Below, piece by piece: positions 18,164 to 27,038 of a stretch of 64,000 nt of DNA; positions within the stretch are counted from its first letter, which is position 1; each line of letters opens with the position of its first letter. A program made the translations under genes and the position numbers. The notes beneath the pieces were generated by a model that saw only the letters and a program-made list of their open reading frames with translations, had not been told where the DNA came from and ran no database searches. The stretch comes from Alphaproteobacteria bacterium (GTDB taxonomy: Bacteria; Pseudomonadota; Alphaproteobacteria; Micavibrionales; Micavibrionaceae): NCBI GenBank assembly GCA_016125135.1, contig WGMJ01000005.1, positions 1-64,000 of the forward strand, read 5' to 3'.

Positions 18164-18203
18164 TTTTTGGTTTTTTCTTGCAGATAATGAGGTTTATATA
18201 AGA

Positions 18204-18280
18204 TGGTCGGAGTGGAGAGATTCGAACTCCCGGCCCTCTGCTCCCAAAGCAGATGCGCTACCAGACTGCGCTACACTCCG
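18204..18280 (-). tRNA. tRNA-Pro (anticodon TGG)
   Basis: 77 bases on the minus strand. The acceptor stem CGGAGTG pairs with CACTCCG; the D-arm contains GTAGCGCAGTCTGGTAGCGC; the anticodon stem TCTGC/GCAGA encloses a loop with TGG; and the T-loop reads TTCGAAT. A73 is followed by an encoded CCA (18204-18206). All expected tRNA features are present. Confidence 0.97.
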
Positions 18281-18343
18281 ATCGGAATATTTAATAGAAT
18301 ATTCTGCGCCAATAATCAACGGATTTGAAGGAACAGGGACGAA

Positions 18344-19735
18344 ATGTTGTTAAATAAGGAAAAAACATACTTCTTTTGCGGGATCGGCGGTAGCGGCATG
18401 CTGCCACTGGCCATGATTATGCAAGGGCAGGGCTATAAAATTGCGGGCTCTGACAGGGGGCGAGACCAAGGGCGTACACCTGAAAAATTTGCTTTTTTAG
18501 AGACGCAAGGCATGGCGCTCCATCAGCAGGATGGATCAGGTATTACAGCTGATACAGTGCTGGTCGTTTCAACGGCCGTGGAAAATACAATTCCTGATGT
18601 GCAGCAGGCTAAAGCATTGGGATGCACGAGTATTAAACGCGCAGAATTGCTTGCACAGCTCTTTAATGATGCAGATAGCCGCATTGCTATTGCGGGTACC
18701 AGCGGAAAATCAACCACAACAGGCATGGTGGGTTACGCGCTCCACACGCTTGGCAAAAACCCAACTGTTATGAACGGGGCTGTATTCAAGAATTTCCAGA
18801 CGACAGAAAACCCCTATAGCACAGCGCTTTCGGGTGATGATAAGCTTTTCATTATTGAAGCGGACGAGAGTGACGGGTCAATCGAGCTATATAACCCCAC
18901 AATCGCAGTTTTGAATAATATTACGCTCGACCATAAGAGCCTTGATGAGCTTGACGTGCTATTTACGCGGTTTTTAAACGGTGCAAGTGCTGCCGTGCTT
19001 AATTTGGATGACCCCGCCGTTGCAAAACTGGCAGGCAAAGCAAATAACGCCATAACCTACGGTATTCACAACAAAAGCGCAGATATCGTTGCGAGTAATA
19101 TCAACGGAGAGCCATTTTCAATTCAGGCTGATATTACCTTCAAAGGTGGTGAAACACATAGGCTTTCTCTTCATGTGCCAGGGCAGCATAATTTGCAAAA
19201 CGCACTCGCTGCACTTTCAACACTTATAACAATGGGCGTACCTGCAGCCGATGCCTGTCAGGCTTTGTCAGGCTTCACAGGTGTCAAACGCCGTATGGAT
19301 GTTGTGGGTGAAAAGAGCGGCGTTACCGTGATAGATGATTTTGGCCATAATCCGGACAAAATATCGGCAACGCTAAAAACCCTTAAAGAGTTCAAGGGGC
19401 GTTTGCTGGTTGTCTTCCAGATGCACGGGTTTGGCCCACTGAAGCTCATGTATAACGATTTAATGGATAGTTTTACGCAGCATATGGAAGCTGATGACGT
19501 ACTTTATATGCCGGAAGTCCTGTATTTAGGGGGCACGGCGGACCAGAGCGTCAATGCGAAGGGGTTCATAGGCGATATCCAGAAAAAAGGGCTGAAAGCA
19601 CACTGGTTTGAAAAGCGGGATGCAATTGAAGCGGCCATTACAGCAGAAGCAAAAAGCGGTGACCGCATTGTTATTATGGGGGCGCGGGATGATACACTCT
19701 CGGATTTTGCTAAAAATATTCTGCTGAAACTATAA
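18344..19735 (+). CDS. Mur ligase family protein (MurC/Mpl type)
   Basis: 463 residues. N-terminal Rossmann domain FCGIGGSGMLPLA; ATP loop AGTSGKSTTTGM; EADESDGS and NNITLDHKSL of the central domain; DDFGHNPDKI in the third. The core signatures fit MurC and Mpl, which ligate an amino acid or tripeptide to UDP-MurNAc. The C-terminal FQMHGFGPLKLM differs from classic MurC (FQPHRYSR), so it is probably a paralogue used for recycling or a variant ligase rather than the essential MurC. ATG at 18344, weak ribosome site. Convergent 6-base overlap with marR. Confidence 0.85.
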   Translation: MLLNKEKTYFFCGIGGSGMLPLAMIMQGQGYKIAGSDRGRDQGRTPEKFAFLETQGMALHQQDGSGITADTVLVVSTAVENTIPDVQQAKALGCTSIKRAELLAQLFNDADSRIAIAGTSGKSTTTGMVGYALHTLGKNPTVMNGAVFKNFQTTENPYSTALSGDDKLFIIEADESDGSIELYNPTIAVLNNITLDHKSLDELDVLFTRFLNGASAAVLNLDDPAVAKLAGKANNAITYGIHNKSADIVASNINGEPFSIQADITFKGGETHRLSLHVPGQHNLQNALAALSTLITMGVPAADACQALSGFTGVKRRMDVVGEKSGVTVIDDFGHNPDKISATLKTLKEFKGRLLVVFQMHGFGPLKLMYNDLMDSFTQHMEADDVLYMPEVLYLGGTADQSVNAKGFIGDIQKKGLKAHWFEKRDAIEAAITAEAKSGDRIVIMGARDDTLSDFAKNILLKL

Positions 19736-20083
19736 AAGCGCTTCTATGCTGTTGATCAGCTTCCAGCCTTTTTCGGTCAGGTAGAGCTCCTTCTTGCGGC
19801 GCTCTTGTGGTGACAGGCGGATTTCCACCAATCCGTAAGGGTTCCCATTAGCACGGTAATCAGACAAAGCGCCAACTATTCGCGATATAGTTGAAAGAGC
19901 CAGACCCGTTTTTTCAGACAGGCTTGTAAGGGACATCCCCTCATTCTGCGAGATCACGGCAAGCGAGATCGCGTACTGAAGTGGAAACTCCGGATCGATT
20001 TTTTGAAAGAGATGGAGCAAATTCAACAATGTGGCAATCTGTGTTTTGCCTTTGCTGGAATGCTGTACTTGAGGTGATTTCAT
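19730..20083 (-). CDS. MarR-like winged-helix transcriptional regulator
   Basis: 117 residues. A winged helix-turn-helix is visible: GMSLTSLSEKTGLALSTISR is the recognition segment, and the wing contains LVEIRLSPQERRKKELYLT, the usual MarR wing ending in LTEKG. Shorter than most MarR proteins (about 140), lacking most of the N-terminal dimer helix. A perfect inverted repeat 17 bases upstream of the start (20100-20120) is a plausible self-regulatory operator. Nearest other genes are the Mur ligase (convergent) and a pentapeptide gene. Confidence 0.82.
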   Translation of the reverse strand: MKSPQVQHSSKGKTQIATLLNLLHLFQKIDPEFPLQYAISLAVISQNEGMSLTSLSEKTGLALSTISRIVGALSDYRANGNPYGLVEIRLSPQERRKKELYLTEKGWKLINSIEALL

Positions 20084-20099
20084 GAGATTGTACTAAAAC

Positions 20100-20120
20100 A
20101 TACTTACGTGGAGTAAGTAT
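20100..20120. promoter_or_regulatory. Palindrome upstream of the MarR gene (candidate operator)
   Basis: Perfect 8-bp arms ATACTTAC and GTAAGTAT separated by five bases. Size and spacing fit a MarR dimer site, and it lies in the promoter region of the marR-like gene read leftward from 20083. Confidence 0.5.
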
Positions 20121-20310
20121 AATATGGGTATAAGGTAAATCAACTATTAATTCATTACGCCATCTCTTGATATTAATCAAGGGACCGGCCCGCAAGGCCT
20201 TCGAGAATTCACAGTAAATAGCGCCTAGAAAAGGCATTTGCAGGTAAATACGCATTGGGACACCCCGTAAATTTTTATTTATTGTTATCTTAAATTTTAT
20301 ATTAGAATCT

Positions 20311-20787
20311 TTAATTTGAAGTTGACAAAGACTTTTTGCACTGCGTCATACGGAAGTATGCCCCCAGTGGAATAAAAAATCCGTTTTGGCGCTTGTTATC
20401 AGTCACATAATGCAACTTTTGATATAGCCTGCCTGCATTATCCAGTTTATACCTTATGGTTGTATTATTGATAATTTTACAGGGAATTTTTGTCGGCAGC
20501 ATGTCTTTAGCACCGTCTAGCAGAGCGTTTTCCAGCCGTGCCTGCGTTAAATCGGCTGATTGCAGATTGGCAAAGGATAAATCCGCATCCCGCAAGTCTG
20601 TTCTAGCAAGGGACGCGCCTCGTAAGTCAGCTCCGCGCAGACTAATTCCGGAGAGATCCTCTCCGTTTGCCTGTAGCTCCCGCAGGCTGAAATTGTGCCT
20701 GAAGGCGTATTCCACCGCCATTTTGAAAGATGAAAACCATCCGGCCAGTATGATACTGCCGGTTACCCGTTCTACTCTGATATACAT
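20311..20787 (-). CDS. Pentapeptide-repeat protein
   Basis: 158 residues. Residues about 38-92 contain roughly ten consecutive A(D/N)L-type pentapeptides (SLRGADLRGASLARTDLRDA and onward), which fold as a right-handed quadrilateral beta-helix. The C-terminal 65 residues have no repeats and are basic. An N-terminal hydrophobic stretch (GSIILAGWFSSF) is too short for a clear signal. Function unknown; some family members mimic DNA and bind gyrase. The intergenic region upstream has a 9-bp inverted repeat. Confidence 0.8.
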   Translation of the reverse strand: MYIRVERVTGSIILAGWFSSFKMAVEYAFRHNFSLRELQANGEDLSGISLRGADLRGASLARTDLRDADLSFANLQSADLTQARLENALLDGAKDMLPTKIPCKIINNTTIRYKLDNAGRLYQKLHYVTDNKRQNGFFIPLGAYFRMTQCKKSLSTSN

Positions 20788-20809
20788 TTATTGTTCCCAC
20801 ACAATTATT

Positions 20810-20833
20810 AATAGTTGAAATTAATCAACTATT
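20810..20833. promoter_or_regulatory. Inverted repeat upstream of the pentapeptide gene
   Basis: Perfect 9-bp arms AATAGTTGA (20810-20818) and TCAACTATT (20825-20833), six bases apart, 23 bases upstream of the pentapeptide start. The half-site TCAACTATT also occurs at 20140-20148 near the marR gene, so the two sites may bind the same regulator. Confidence 0.4.
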
Positions 20834-20916
20834 GATTACATAGGATATCTGAGGGGCGATTTGCAAGCAAAAAAATGTGGCCTTGCTAAAAAAGTAAAAA
20901 AAACCAGAATTCATAT

Positions 20917-22743
20917 ATGGAGAATATGCCTGAAAAACCACCAAACCCGCTAGAAAAAGGGGCAAATACGATACGGGAGTATGTTACCACGCTGGCGGAT
21001 GCGCCCGGTGTTTACCGTATGGTGAGCGAGGGGGGTGAAATACTCTATATCGGCAAGGCGCGCTCTCTTAAGAAGAGGGTGACCTCTTATACAAGGCCAG
21101 CCCAGCTACCGCACAGGTTACAGCGGATGATTGCGCTTACGCATTCCATGGAATTCATCCGAACCCATACAGAGGTTGAAGCGCTGCTATTGGAAATGAA
21201 CATGATAAAAACGCACCAGCCGCGTTTTAATGTTCTTTTAAAAGACGACAAATCCTTTCCGTATCTTTTTCTTACTGGAGATCATGATTACCCGCAGATT
21301 CTTTCGCACCGCGGTGCCAAGAAGAGAAAGGGGGACTATTTCGGCCCCTTTGCTTCAGGCGGCAGCATCATTCCAACGCTTATAACGTTGCAGAAAGTTT
21401 TTAAACTGCGTAACTGCACAGATAGTTTCTTTGCTGCACGCAAGCGTCCGTGCTTACAATATCACATAAAACGCTGCACAGCACCCTGTGTTGGGCTGGT
21501 CAGCAAAGACGAATATGCAGAGCAGGTCAAAGAAGCAAAAAAATTCCTGCAAGGCAAAACGCAAGCATTGCAAGCGGACCTTTCAAAACAGATGCAGTTT
21601 GCCAGCGATAATCAGGATTTTGAAACAGCCGCTGAACTACGTGACCGTATTAAAGCGCTCAGCGCTGTACAAACTACGCAAGATATAAGCCTGCAAGGCG
21701 TTGAAGATGCCGATATTATTACGCTTGTGCGCCGGGAGGGGCGCTCATGTATACAGGTTTTCTTTATTCGGGCGGGTCATAACTACGGCAATCGTGCCTT
21801 TTTCCCGCGCCATCAGGATGATGAGGAAAACAGCGTTATTTTAGGGAATTTCATGGCGCAATTTTATGTGCGCGCTGAAAAACCACCCCGCATTATCGTC
21901 AGCGAGGCGGTAGAAGATCACCAACTCCTCGAGGAATGGCTGAACGCTGATATTTCTATTCCACAGCGCGGTGTCATGAAGCGGCTTGTTGATTTCGGAA
22001 TAAAGAATGCCGAAGACGCACTGCGGCGGAATATGGCTGAAAAAGCATCCGAGCAGGCGTTGCTCGAGAAGGTGCGTGTTTTTCTTGGGCTGGATGATCT
22101 CCCGCAGCGTATCGAAGTGTATGATAATAGCCACAGCGCTGGCACGAACATGGTAGGCGCTTTTATTGCAGCAGGGCCGGAAGGATTGAATAAAAAAGCC
22201 TACCGCAAATTCAATATAAAGACGGCGGATAAGAGTGATGATTACGGCATGATGCGTGAAGTGATTGAACGCCGGTTTAAAAATCAGGAGGACATGCCTG
22301 ATATTGTTGTGCTTGATGGTGGTGTAGGGCAGTTGAATGCCGCTAAAGAAGTATTGCTGGAAATGGGCCTGCTTGATCACTTCCTGCTAATGGCAATTTC
22401 AAAAGGGCCTGACAGAAATGCAGGGCGGGAATGGTTCCATTTTACCGATCGTGAAGCAGTTCAGTTGCCGGTAAGCGACGCAGTTTTGCACTATTTCCAG
22501 CGCTTGCGGGATGAGGCACACCGCTTTGCGATTGGCTCACACAGGGCGCGTAGGCAAAAGACATCGATAACATCATCCATAGATGAAATTCCGGATATCG
22601 GGCCAAAGCGTAAGAAGGCCTTGTTGGCTTATTTTGGTTCGGCCAAAGATGTCAGCAGAGCAGGGGTTGTTGACTTGATGCGCGTAGAAGGGATTTCAAA
22701 AACAACAGCCGAAAAAATATATAATTTTTATAATGAGAATTAG
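20917..22743 (+). CDS. uvrC: Excinuclease ABC subunit C
   Basis: 608 residues. Nucleotide excision repair nuclease making both incisions with UvrAB. GIY-YIG domain: GVY at 31-33, YIG at 44-46. A four-cysteine region (RNCTDSF, RPCLQYH, RCTAPC) is where UvrC can hold an iron-sulfur cluster. The UVR motif (DNQDFETAAELRDRI) comes next, then the RNase H-like domain with YDNSHSAGTNMVGA and VVLDGGVGQL, and finally two helix-hairpin-helix motifs (IPDIGPKRKKALL and VEGISKTTAEKI). A second ATG three codons in is possible. Full length. Confidence 0.97.
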   Translation: MENMPEKPPNPLEKGANTIREYVTTLADAPGVYRMVSEGGEILYIGKARSLKKRVTSYTRPAQLPHRLQRMIALTHSMEFIRTHTEVEALLLEMNMIKTHQPRFNVLLKDDKSFPYLFLTGDHDYPQILSHRGAKKRKGDYFGPFASGGSIIPTLITLQKVFKLRNCTDSFFAARKRPCLQYHIKRCTAPCVGLVSKDEYAEQVKEAKKFLQGKTQALQADLSKQMQFASDNQDFETAAELRDRIKALSAVQTTQDISLQGVEDADIITLVRREGRSCIQVFFIRAGHNYGNRAFFPRHQDDEENSVILGNFMAQFYVRAEKPPRIIVSEAVEDHQLLEEWLNADISIPQRGVMKRLVDFGIKNAEDALRRNMAEKASEQALLEKVRVFLGLDDLPQRIEVYDNSHSAGTNMVGAFIAAGPEGLNKKAYRKFNIKTADKSDDYGMMREVIERRFKNQEDMPDIVVLDGGVGQLNAAKEVLLEMGLLDHFLLMAISKGPDRNAGREWFHFTDREAVQLPVSDAVLHYFQRLRDEAHRFAIGSHRARRQKTSITSSIDEIPDIGPKRKKALLAYFGSAKDVSRAGVVDLMRVEGISKTTAEKIYNFYNEN

Positions 22744-23186
22744 AATTTAGGAAATGGACGTTCAAATGGAAGTATATCTGCCGGCGCGTTGAGTTTTCTG
22801 AATCCCGCCGGGTCCGGGTATTTTCGTCTAAGCGCATGAAGTTTTGAATCTGCGTGCGCATCAAAAATTTCTGCGCCATGCATATCAAGTATACTCTGGC
22901 AATGTTCGTTACTCATGATGAGGAAGAAAGCACCATGAGAGGTTTTGGCAACAATTTCATTTTTTCCGCGGAGTGTATCAATTTCAATATGGGCCAGCGT
23001 ATTGTTGGTAAGATCTTCCATTAGCGTATAGAGAAATGTTTCAATATGAAGAGGCGGTCGTTGCGCTGCATTCTTTATGCGCACGCCAAACGTCACAGTC
23101 TCCCCCTCGGACTGCTCAAAAATTTTTGCGAGTTTATCACGCTCTACCTGAAGCATGACAATATAATACAATATGTAAAAAAACAA
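22740..23186 (-). CDS. Protein of unknown function
   Basis: Up to 148 residues; an internal ATG at 23156 would give 138 residues starting MLQVERDKL and is at least as likely. No signal or membrane segment in the shorter form. The middle is a mixed alpha/beta region containing HIETFLYTLMEDL; the end is Pro-rich (FERPFPKF). Not recognised. Convergent with uvrC with a 4-base overlap, and 26 bases downstream of the metallopeptidase-like gene on the same strand. Confidence 0.55.
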   Translation of the reverse strand: MFFYILYYIVMLQVERDKLAKIFEQSEGETVTFGVRIKNAAQRPPLHIETFLYTLMEDLTNNTLAHIEIDTLRGKNEIVAKTSHGAFFLIMSNEHCQSILDMHGAEIFDAHADSKLHALRRKYPDPAGFRKLNAPADILPFERPFPKF

Positions 23187-23212
23187 GTAAAGTGGCTAAA
23201 AAGGCAAGAAAA

Positions 23213-24037
23213 TCAACTAATTCCGCGGTGTAAACAAGGGATTTCACGCGGTAAAGTGCCATCCAGTATGCGATAGCGCATTCTAAGATTATCGCAGATC
23301 TGGCGGTCTGTTGCATTACGTGGGGAGGGAAAGTCTGCCGTAATAGGGGGCACAAACTCAGGCTCTTCAACGATCTGTGAGGCTACTTCCTTTCTGGGGG
23401 GCACCGGAATGGCAGGCTCTGTTTCGGTCATCGGCCAGCGTTGTGTCAGGCGGTTTGAATCAACATGCATCAATTCCAGCAGGCGTGCTTGTTCTTCGAT
23501 ATTCATTTCGGCAAAGCGCGGGTTTTCATCGGGTATATAGTAATAGCTGGCGTCATAATGGCCGCGGCGTAAAAGCAGATCAAGTGCGGCCATTTGTAAA
23601 TTAGCTCCGTGCTGATCTTGCCAGACATGGCTCATTTCATGAATAAACATACCCTGCTGATTAGACTGGCTGTAGTCATTGCGTGTTGCCTCGGCATTCG
23701 ACACATAAATATTCCCGTTCGGGCTCATCGCCGAGCCACCTGTCGCAGGGCTTATAAAAGCAAAGTAGGGGCGGTTAAAGATAAGAACATTCTCGTAATC
23801 AATCTGGTCGCCAAAAGTCTCGCGTGCCATTTCAATCTCGCCTTCGGTCAATGTACGGCAGGTAGGATCTATATCGCAAAGCACGCGCTTGCTGCCATCC
23901 CAACCGGGAATTTCATAACCGTTATATTCGACCGTGAGACATCCTGCGGCTGCAGCAAAAACCGCGCCCAAGCCGATAGCGGCATGTGTAAGGCGTTTCT
24001 TCCAGTTGCTCCCTGTTGAGGCGTTATCTTTTTTCAT
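23213..24037 (-). CDS. Vgr-related, putative zinc-metallopeptidase-fold protein
   Basis: 274 residues. An N-terminal basic patch and hydrophobic helix end in AAAAGC, a weak lipobox or membrane anchor. The body contains LTEGEIEMARETFGD, IFNRPYF, MSPNGNIYVS and FIHEMSHVWQ, where HEMSH is a zinc-binding HExxH. This set matches the alphaproteobacterial proteins often named 'vgr related protein', by analogy with VgrG-linked proteins. The C-terminal 80 residues are Pro-rich then conserved (RQICDNLRMRYRILDG). Enzyme activity is unproven, and no other T6SS gene is in view. Confidence 0.75.
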   Translation of the reverse strand: MKKDNASTGSNWKKRLTHAAIGLGAVFAAAAGCLTVEYNGYEIPGWDGSKRVLCDIDPTCRTLTEGEIEMARETFGDQIDYENVLIFNRPYFAFISPATGGSAMSPNGNIYVSNAEATRNDYSQSNQQGMFIHEMSHVWQDQHGANLQMAALDLLLRRGHYDASYYYIPDENPRFAEMNIEEQARLLELMHVDSNRLTQRWPMTETEPAIPVPPRKEVASQIVEEPEFVPPITADFPSPRNATDRQICDNLRMRYRILDGTLPREIPCLHRGIS

Positions 24038-24202
24038 TTTTATTATTCTTTAATAAAGCGTAACACAGGTTAATAATTTGTTAAGGGGATAAATCGCTGA
24101 TTTTGCAGGCACTGACGGAACTTCTTTCCCGCGCTGCAAAAAGAAGAATATTATGATTCGCCAGTAAATTAAGGTAGTTTCCGCCGGAATGGAGCAGGTG
24201 AG

Positions 24203-24391
24203 ATGCTAAAAGAGACAATTGAACGAAAGCCGAAACGCGAAAACCATCCCTTGGGTGCTGCCTGTGCAGTTGTTCTGGTGGGGTCTGTCATGGGGCTTAC
24301 GGCCTATTTCGGGATTCAGGCTTTTGCACAAGGGTGCGTACATTTCCAGCAGGAAATGCAGGATCGGAGCCTTGGCCGGATACCGCGCTAA
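24203..24391 (+). CDS. Small single-pass membrane protein
   Basis: 62 residues, ATG preceded by an AGGTGAG ribosome site. A basic N-terminus (ERKPKREN) is followed by one hydrophobic helix (about 18-40), then a short tail with one Cys. Topology: N-terminus in the cytosol. No family recognised. Its stop is directly next to the convergent clpX stop. Confidence 0.6.
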   Translation: MLKETIERKPKRENHPLGAACAVVLVGSVMGLTAYFGIQAFAQGCVHFQQEMQDRSLGRIPR

Positions 24392-25687
24392 TTAAGCGGT
24401 GACTTCAGCAGGTTCTTCTTTTTTGGCTTTTTTCTTCTTTGGAGCATCGGCCGAGTGCACGAGCATAGGCTTCTCGCCTTTCTCGACTGTCTCAGCATTC
24501 ACAACAACTTCCGAAACATCCTCATAGTCAGGCAGTTCGTACATTGTATCAAGAAGCATTGTCTCGACGATAGAACGCAGACCACGAGCCCCTGTTTCAC
24601 GCTTGATTGCTTTCACAGCAATTGCTGAAAGCGCTTCAGGTGTGAATGTCAGTTTCGTATTCTCCATTTCGAACATACGCGCATATTGTTTGCACAGCGC
24701 ATTCTTTGGTTCTGTGAGAATAGAAATAAGGGCTGCTTCATCAAGATCTTCCAGTGTGGCAACAACAGGCAAACGACCTACGAATTCAGGAATAAGGCCG
24801 AATTTCAGCAAATCTTCTGTTTCAAGGTCTTTCAGCGCTTCACCAACACGGCGTTCATCAGGGCCTGATACGTTCGCACCAAAACCAATACTGGTCTGGT
24901 TTGTACGGCGGCCAATGATTTTATTGATGCCGGCAAAAGCACCACCACAGATAAAGAGGATATTTGTTGTATCCACCTGCAGAAACTCCTGCTGCGGGTG
25001 TTTACGGCCACCTTGAGGCGGCACGGAAGCAATCGTGCCTTCCATCAGTTTTAGAAGGGCCTGTTGCACACCTTCACCCGAAACGTCACGCGTGATGGAC
25101 GGGTTGTCGGACTTGCGACTGATTTTATCGATTTCGTCGATATACACGATCCCGCGCTGGGCACGGTCAACGTTGTAATCACAATTCTGTAGAAGCTTGA
25201 GAACAATGTTCTCAACGTCTTCACCCACGTAACCAGCTTCGGTGAGGGTTGTTGCGTCGGCCATTGTAAACGGTACATCCAGAATACGCGCCAGCGTTGA
25301 AGCCAGAAGCGTTTTACCGGAACCTGTAGGACCTACGAGAAGAATGTTGGCTTTTTGCAGCTCGACGTCTGAGCCTTTTGAAGCGTTCTCAAGGCGCTTA
25401 TAGTGGTTGTGAACAGCAACAGAAAGAACGCGCTTCGCACGCTCTTGGCCGATCACGTAATCATCAAGAACTGTTTTGATTTCTTTTGGTGTTGGTATGC
25501 CACCTTCACCTGTGCGGACAAGCTGTGTTTTATCTTCCTCGCGGATGATATCCATACAAAGCTCGACACATTCATTGCAGATAAAAACGTTCGGGCCTGC
25601 GATAAGTTTGCGGACCTCGTGTTGGCTTTTACCGCAGAAAGAGCAGTAGAGGGTGTTTTTAGCGTCGGAGCTTGAAGATTTACTCAT
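24392..25687 (-). CDS. clpX: ATP-dependent Clp protease ATP-binding subunit ClpX
   Basis: 431 residues. N-terminal C4 zinc domain (YCSFCGKS and [10 protein letters not shown]) for substrates and adaptors. AAA+ domain with Walker A GPTGSGKT, pore loop GYVGED, Walker [10 protein letters not shown], sensor region and GRLPV arginine-finger region, ending with the usual C-terminal small domain ([10 protein letters not shown]). A Lys/Glu-rich tail is added. ClpX unfolds tagged proteins into ClpP. clpP, usually just upstream, is not here: upstream lies a 230-bp gap and the divergent sufE. Confidence 0.97.
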   Translation of the reverse strand: MSKSSSSDAKNTLYCSFCGKSQHEVRKLIAGPNVFICNECVELCMDIIREEDKTQLVRTGEGGIPTPKEIKTVLDDYVIGQERAKRVLSVAVHNHYKRLENASKGSDVELQKANILLVGPTGSGKTLLASTLARILDVPFTMADATTLTEAGYVGEDVENIVLKLLQNCDYNVDRAQRGIVYIDEIDKISRKSDNPSITRDVSGEGVQQALLKLMEGTIASVPPQGGRKHPQQEFLQVDTTNILFICGGAFAGINKIIGRRTNQTSIGFGANVSGPDERRVGEALKDLETEDLLKFGLIPEFVGRLPVVATLEDLDEAALISILTEPKNALCKQYARMFEMENTKLTFTPEALSAIAVKAIKRETGARGLRSIVETMLLDTMYELPDYEDVSEVVVNAETVEKGEKPMLVHSADAPKKKKAKKEEPAEVTA

Positions 25688-25851
25688 GTCTTAATCCATA
25701 TAGTGCGAGTCACCCGTGAGGGCTATTTCCAATCGTGCCAAGACAAGGTGATTTGCGCAACCCCTTGTAAGGGCTATTATTTCCTTCTATCTTTCTTCAG
25801 TTTCCTTTACACATCGTTAAGAAGCCCTCAAAATGAGCCGCATTGCGGAAA

Positions 25852-25888
25852 ATGACCTCATAGAGGTCATCCCCGCGAAGGCGGGGAT
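25852..25888. repeat. Two adjacent hairpins, REP-like element
   Basis: First arm pair ATGACCTC / GAGGTCAT (25852-25859 and 25863-25870, 3-base loop), then ATCCCCGC / GCGGGGAT (25869-25876 and 25881-25888, 4-base loop). The second hairpin with its flanks (TCATCCCCGCGAAGGCGGGG, followed by ATCCAGTG) resembles dispersed palindromic repeats seen in many proteobacterial genomes. It lies 30 bases upstream of sufE, in the clpX-sufE divergent region. No second copy was seen in this window. Confidence 0.6.
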
Positions 25889-25917
25889 CCAGTGAAAAGT
25901 AGAGAATTGCCCAAGTT

Positions 25918-26334
25918 ATGACAGAATCAACCCGTCTTTCTAACCCTCTGGCTGACCTTCTGGAAGCCTTTCAGGCCTTCGATGACTGGGAGGAGCGTTA
26001 TGCGCTTCTGATCGACCTTGGGCATCAATTGTCGCCATTTCCCCCCGAATTACAAACCGAAGAGAATTTCGTGAAGGGCTGCGTGTCGCAGGTCTGGATG
26101 GTGCTGAGCGTTGAAAACGGAATTCTGCATTTGCAGGCCGATAGTGACGGGCAAATCACAAAAGGCTTGGTAGCGCTTCTTGTGCGTATTTATGACGGGA
26201 TCAGTTTAGACGAAGCGCGCCGCGTGGATATTCTTTCATTCTTTAAAGAAATAGGCCTTGACCAGCACCTTACACCCAACCGCCGCAACGGATTCTACGC
26301 GATGGTGGAGCGGGTGAAGAAAAGCTTAATTTAA
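25918..26334 (+). CDS. sufE: Cysteine desulfuration protein SufE
   Basis: 138 residues, usual length. SufE accepts persulfide from SufS and passes it to the SufBCD scaffold for iron-sulfur cluster assembly. The sulfur-carrying Cys55 is in VKGCVSQVW, preceded by ELQTEENFVKG; SADSDGQITKGLVALL-like and RRNGFYAMVERVK blocks match the family. Stands alone, away from any other suf gene, which is common in alphaproteobacteria. Confidence 0.95.
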   Translation: MTESTRLSNPLADLLEAFQAFDDWEERYALLIDLGHQLSPFPPELQTEENFVKGCVSQVWMVLSVENGILHLQADSDGQITKGLVALLVRIYDGISLDEARRVDILSFFKEIGLDQHLTPNRRNGFYAMVERVKKSLI

Positions 26335-26368
26335 CAAAAAATAAAGCAGCTTTATCCATAATCGACAT

Positions 26369-27037
26369 ATGGATTTGTCACGTGCCAGCTTTCTCTTCGT
26401 AGACTTTCAAGGGCTTCTTTGCTCAGTGGATAGCAACGAGGGGGTGAAGAGAAATGCATGGAATAATAGAACCGCAAAGCTTTGCGCAGATTTGTTGCCG
26501 CAGTTAAGAGCGCTTGCGCCTGTCGCTTGGACGCTTTACTGGAACTTCGATAGAAAAGGGGATCAATATCCTGCCTATGTAGAAGGTAAAGACTATAAAT
26601 ACGGTGATGACAAGCAAGACCCTGTCCATGTAATCCCCGAAGGTGATGAGCGCATATATTTTAAAAGAACAGACGAACTTTTGTCGGACTGGTTCGCAGA
26701 GCAGCGCGATGCCGTAATTGATGATTTGCGCCAGCGTGGAATTAATACGTTAGTTATCGGGGGTTGCAATGGGGGCGACTGCATTCTTTCAACGGCCGTA
26801 ACGGCACTTAGAGCGGGTTTCAAAGTGTATATTATTAAAGAGCTTGTTTCTTCTAATAAGGAAGACGCTAAACATATAATGGAAGCGTTGCGTGAAGAGA
26901 CATCTAAAGGGCTTCAATTTGTGTCTCTAAAAGAGTTAGGCGTAAAGGTGCCAAAGCCGCCAAATATATTGATGCAGGCCTTCCGCGGTTTTTTACCGCA
27001 ACCGCAAAATAATAATAATCATACAATCAACGTCTGA
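26369..27037 (+). CDS. Isochorismatase-like cysteine hydrolase
   Basis: 222 residues. The catalytic triad of the family is present: Asp12 (FLFVDFQG), Lys99 (IYFKRTDE) and Cys138 (NGGDCILSTAVTALRAGF). Such enzymes hydrolyse N-carbamoyl, nicotinamide or vinyl-ether substrates; the exact one is unclear. The C-terminal ~25 residues are extra, ending in Gln/Asn-rich QPQNNNNH. It lies 34 bases downstream of sufE; its stop is one base from the convergent stop of the gene at 27039. Confidence 0.85.
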   Translation: MDLSRASFLFVDFQGLLCSVDSNEGVKRNAWNNRTAKLCADLLPQLRALAPVAWTLYWNFDRKGDQYPAYVEGKDYKYGDDKQDPVHVIPEGDERIYFKRTDELLSDWFAEQRDAVIDDLRQRGINTLVIGGCNGGDCILSTAVTALRAGFKVYIIKELVSSNKEDAKHIMEALREETSKGLQFVSLKELGVKVPKPPNILMQAFRGFLPQPQNNNNHTINV

Positions 27038-27038
27038 A

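Noticed and set aside
24070-24084. CtrA box TTAA-N7-TTAA
   Set aside because: Exact form present upstream of the metallopeptidase-like gene, but the region is AT-rich and a single hit is expected by chance.
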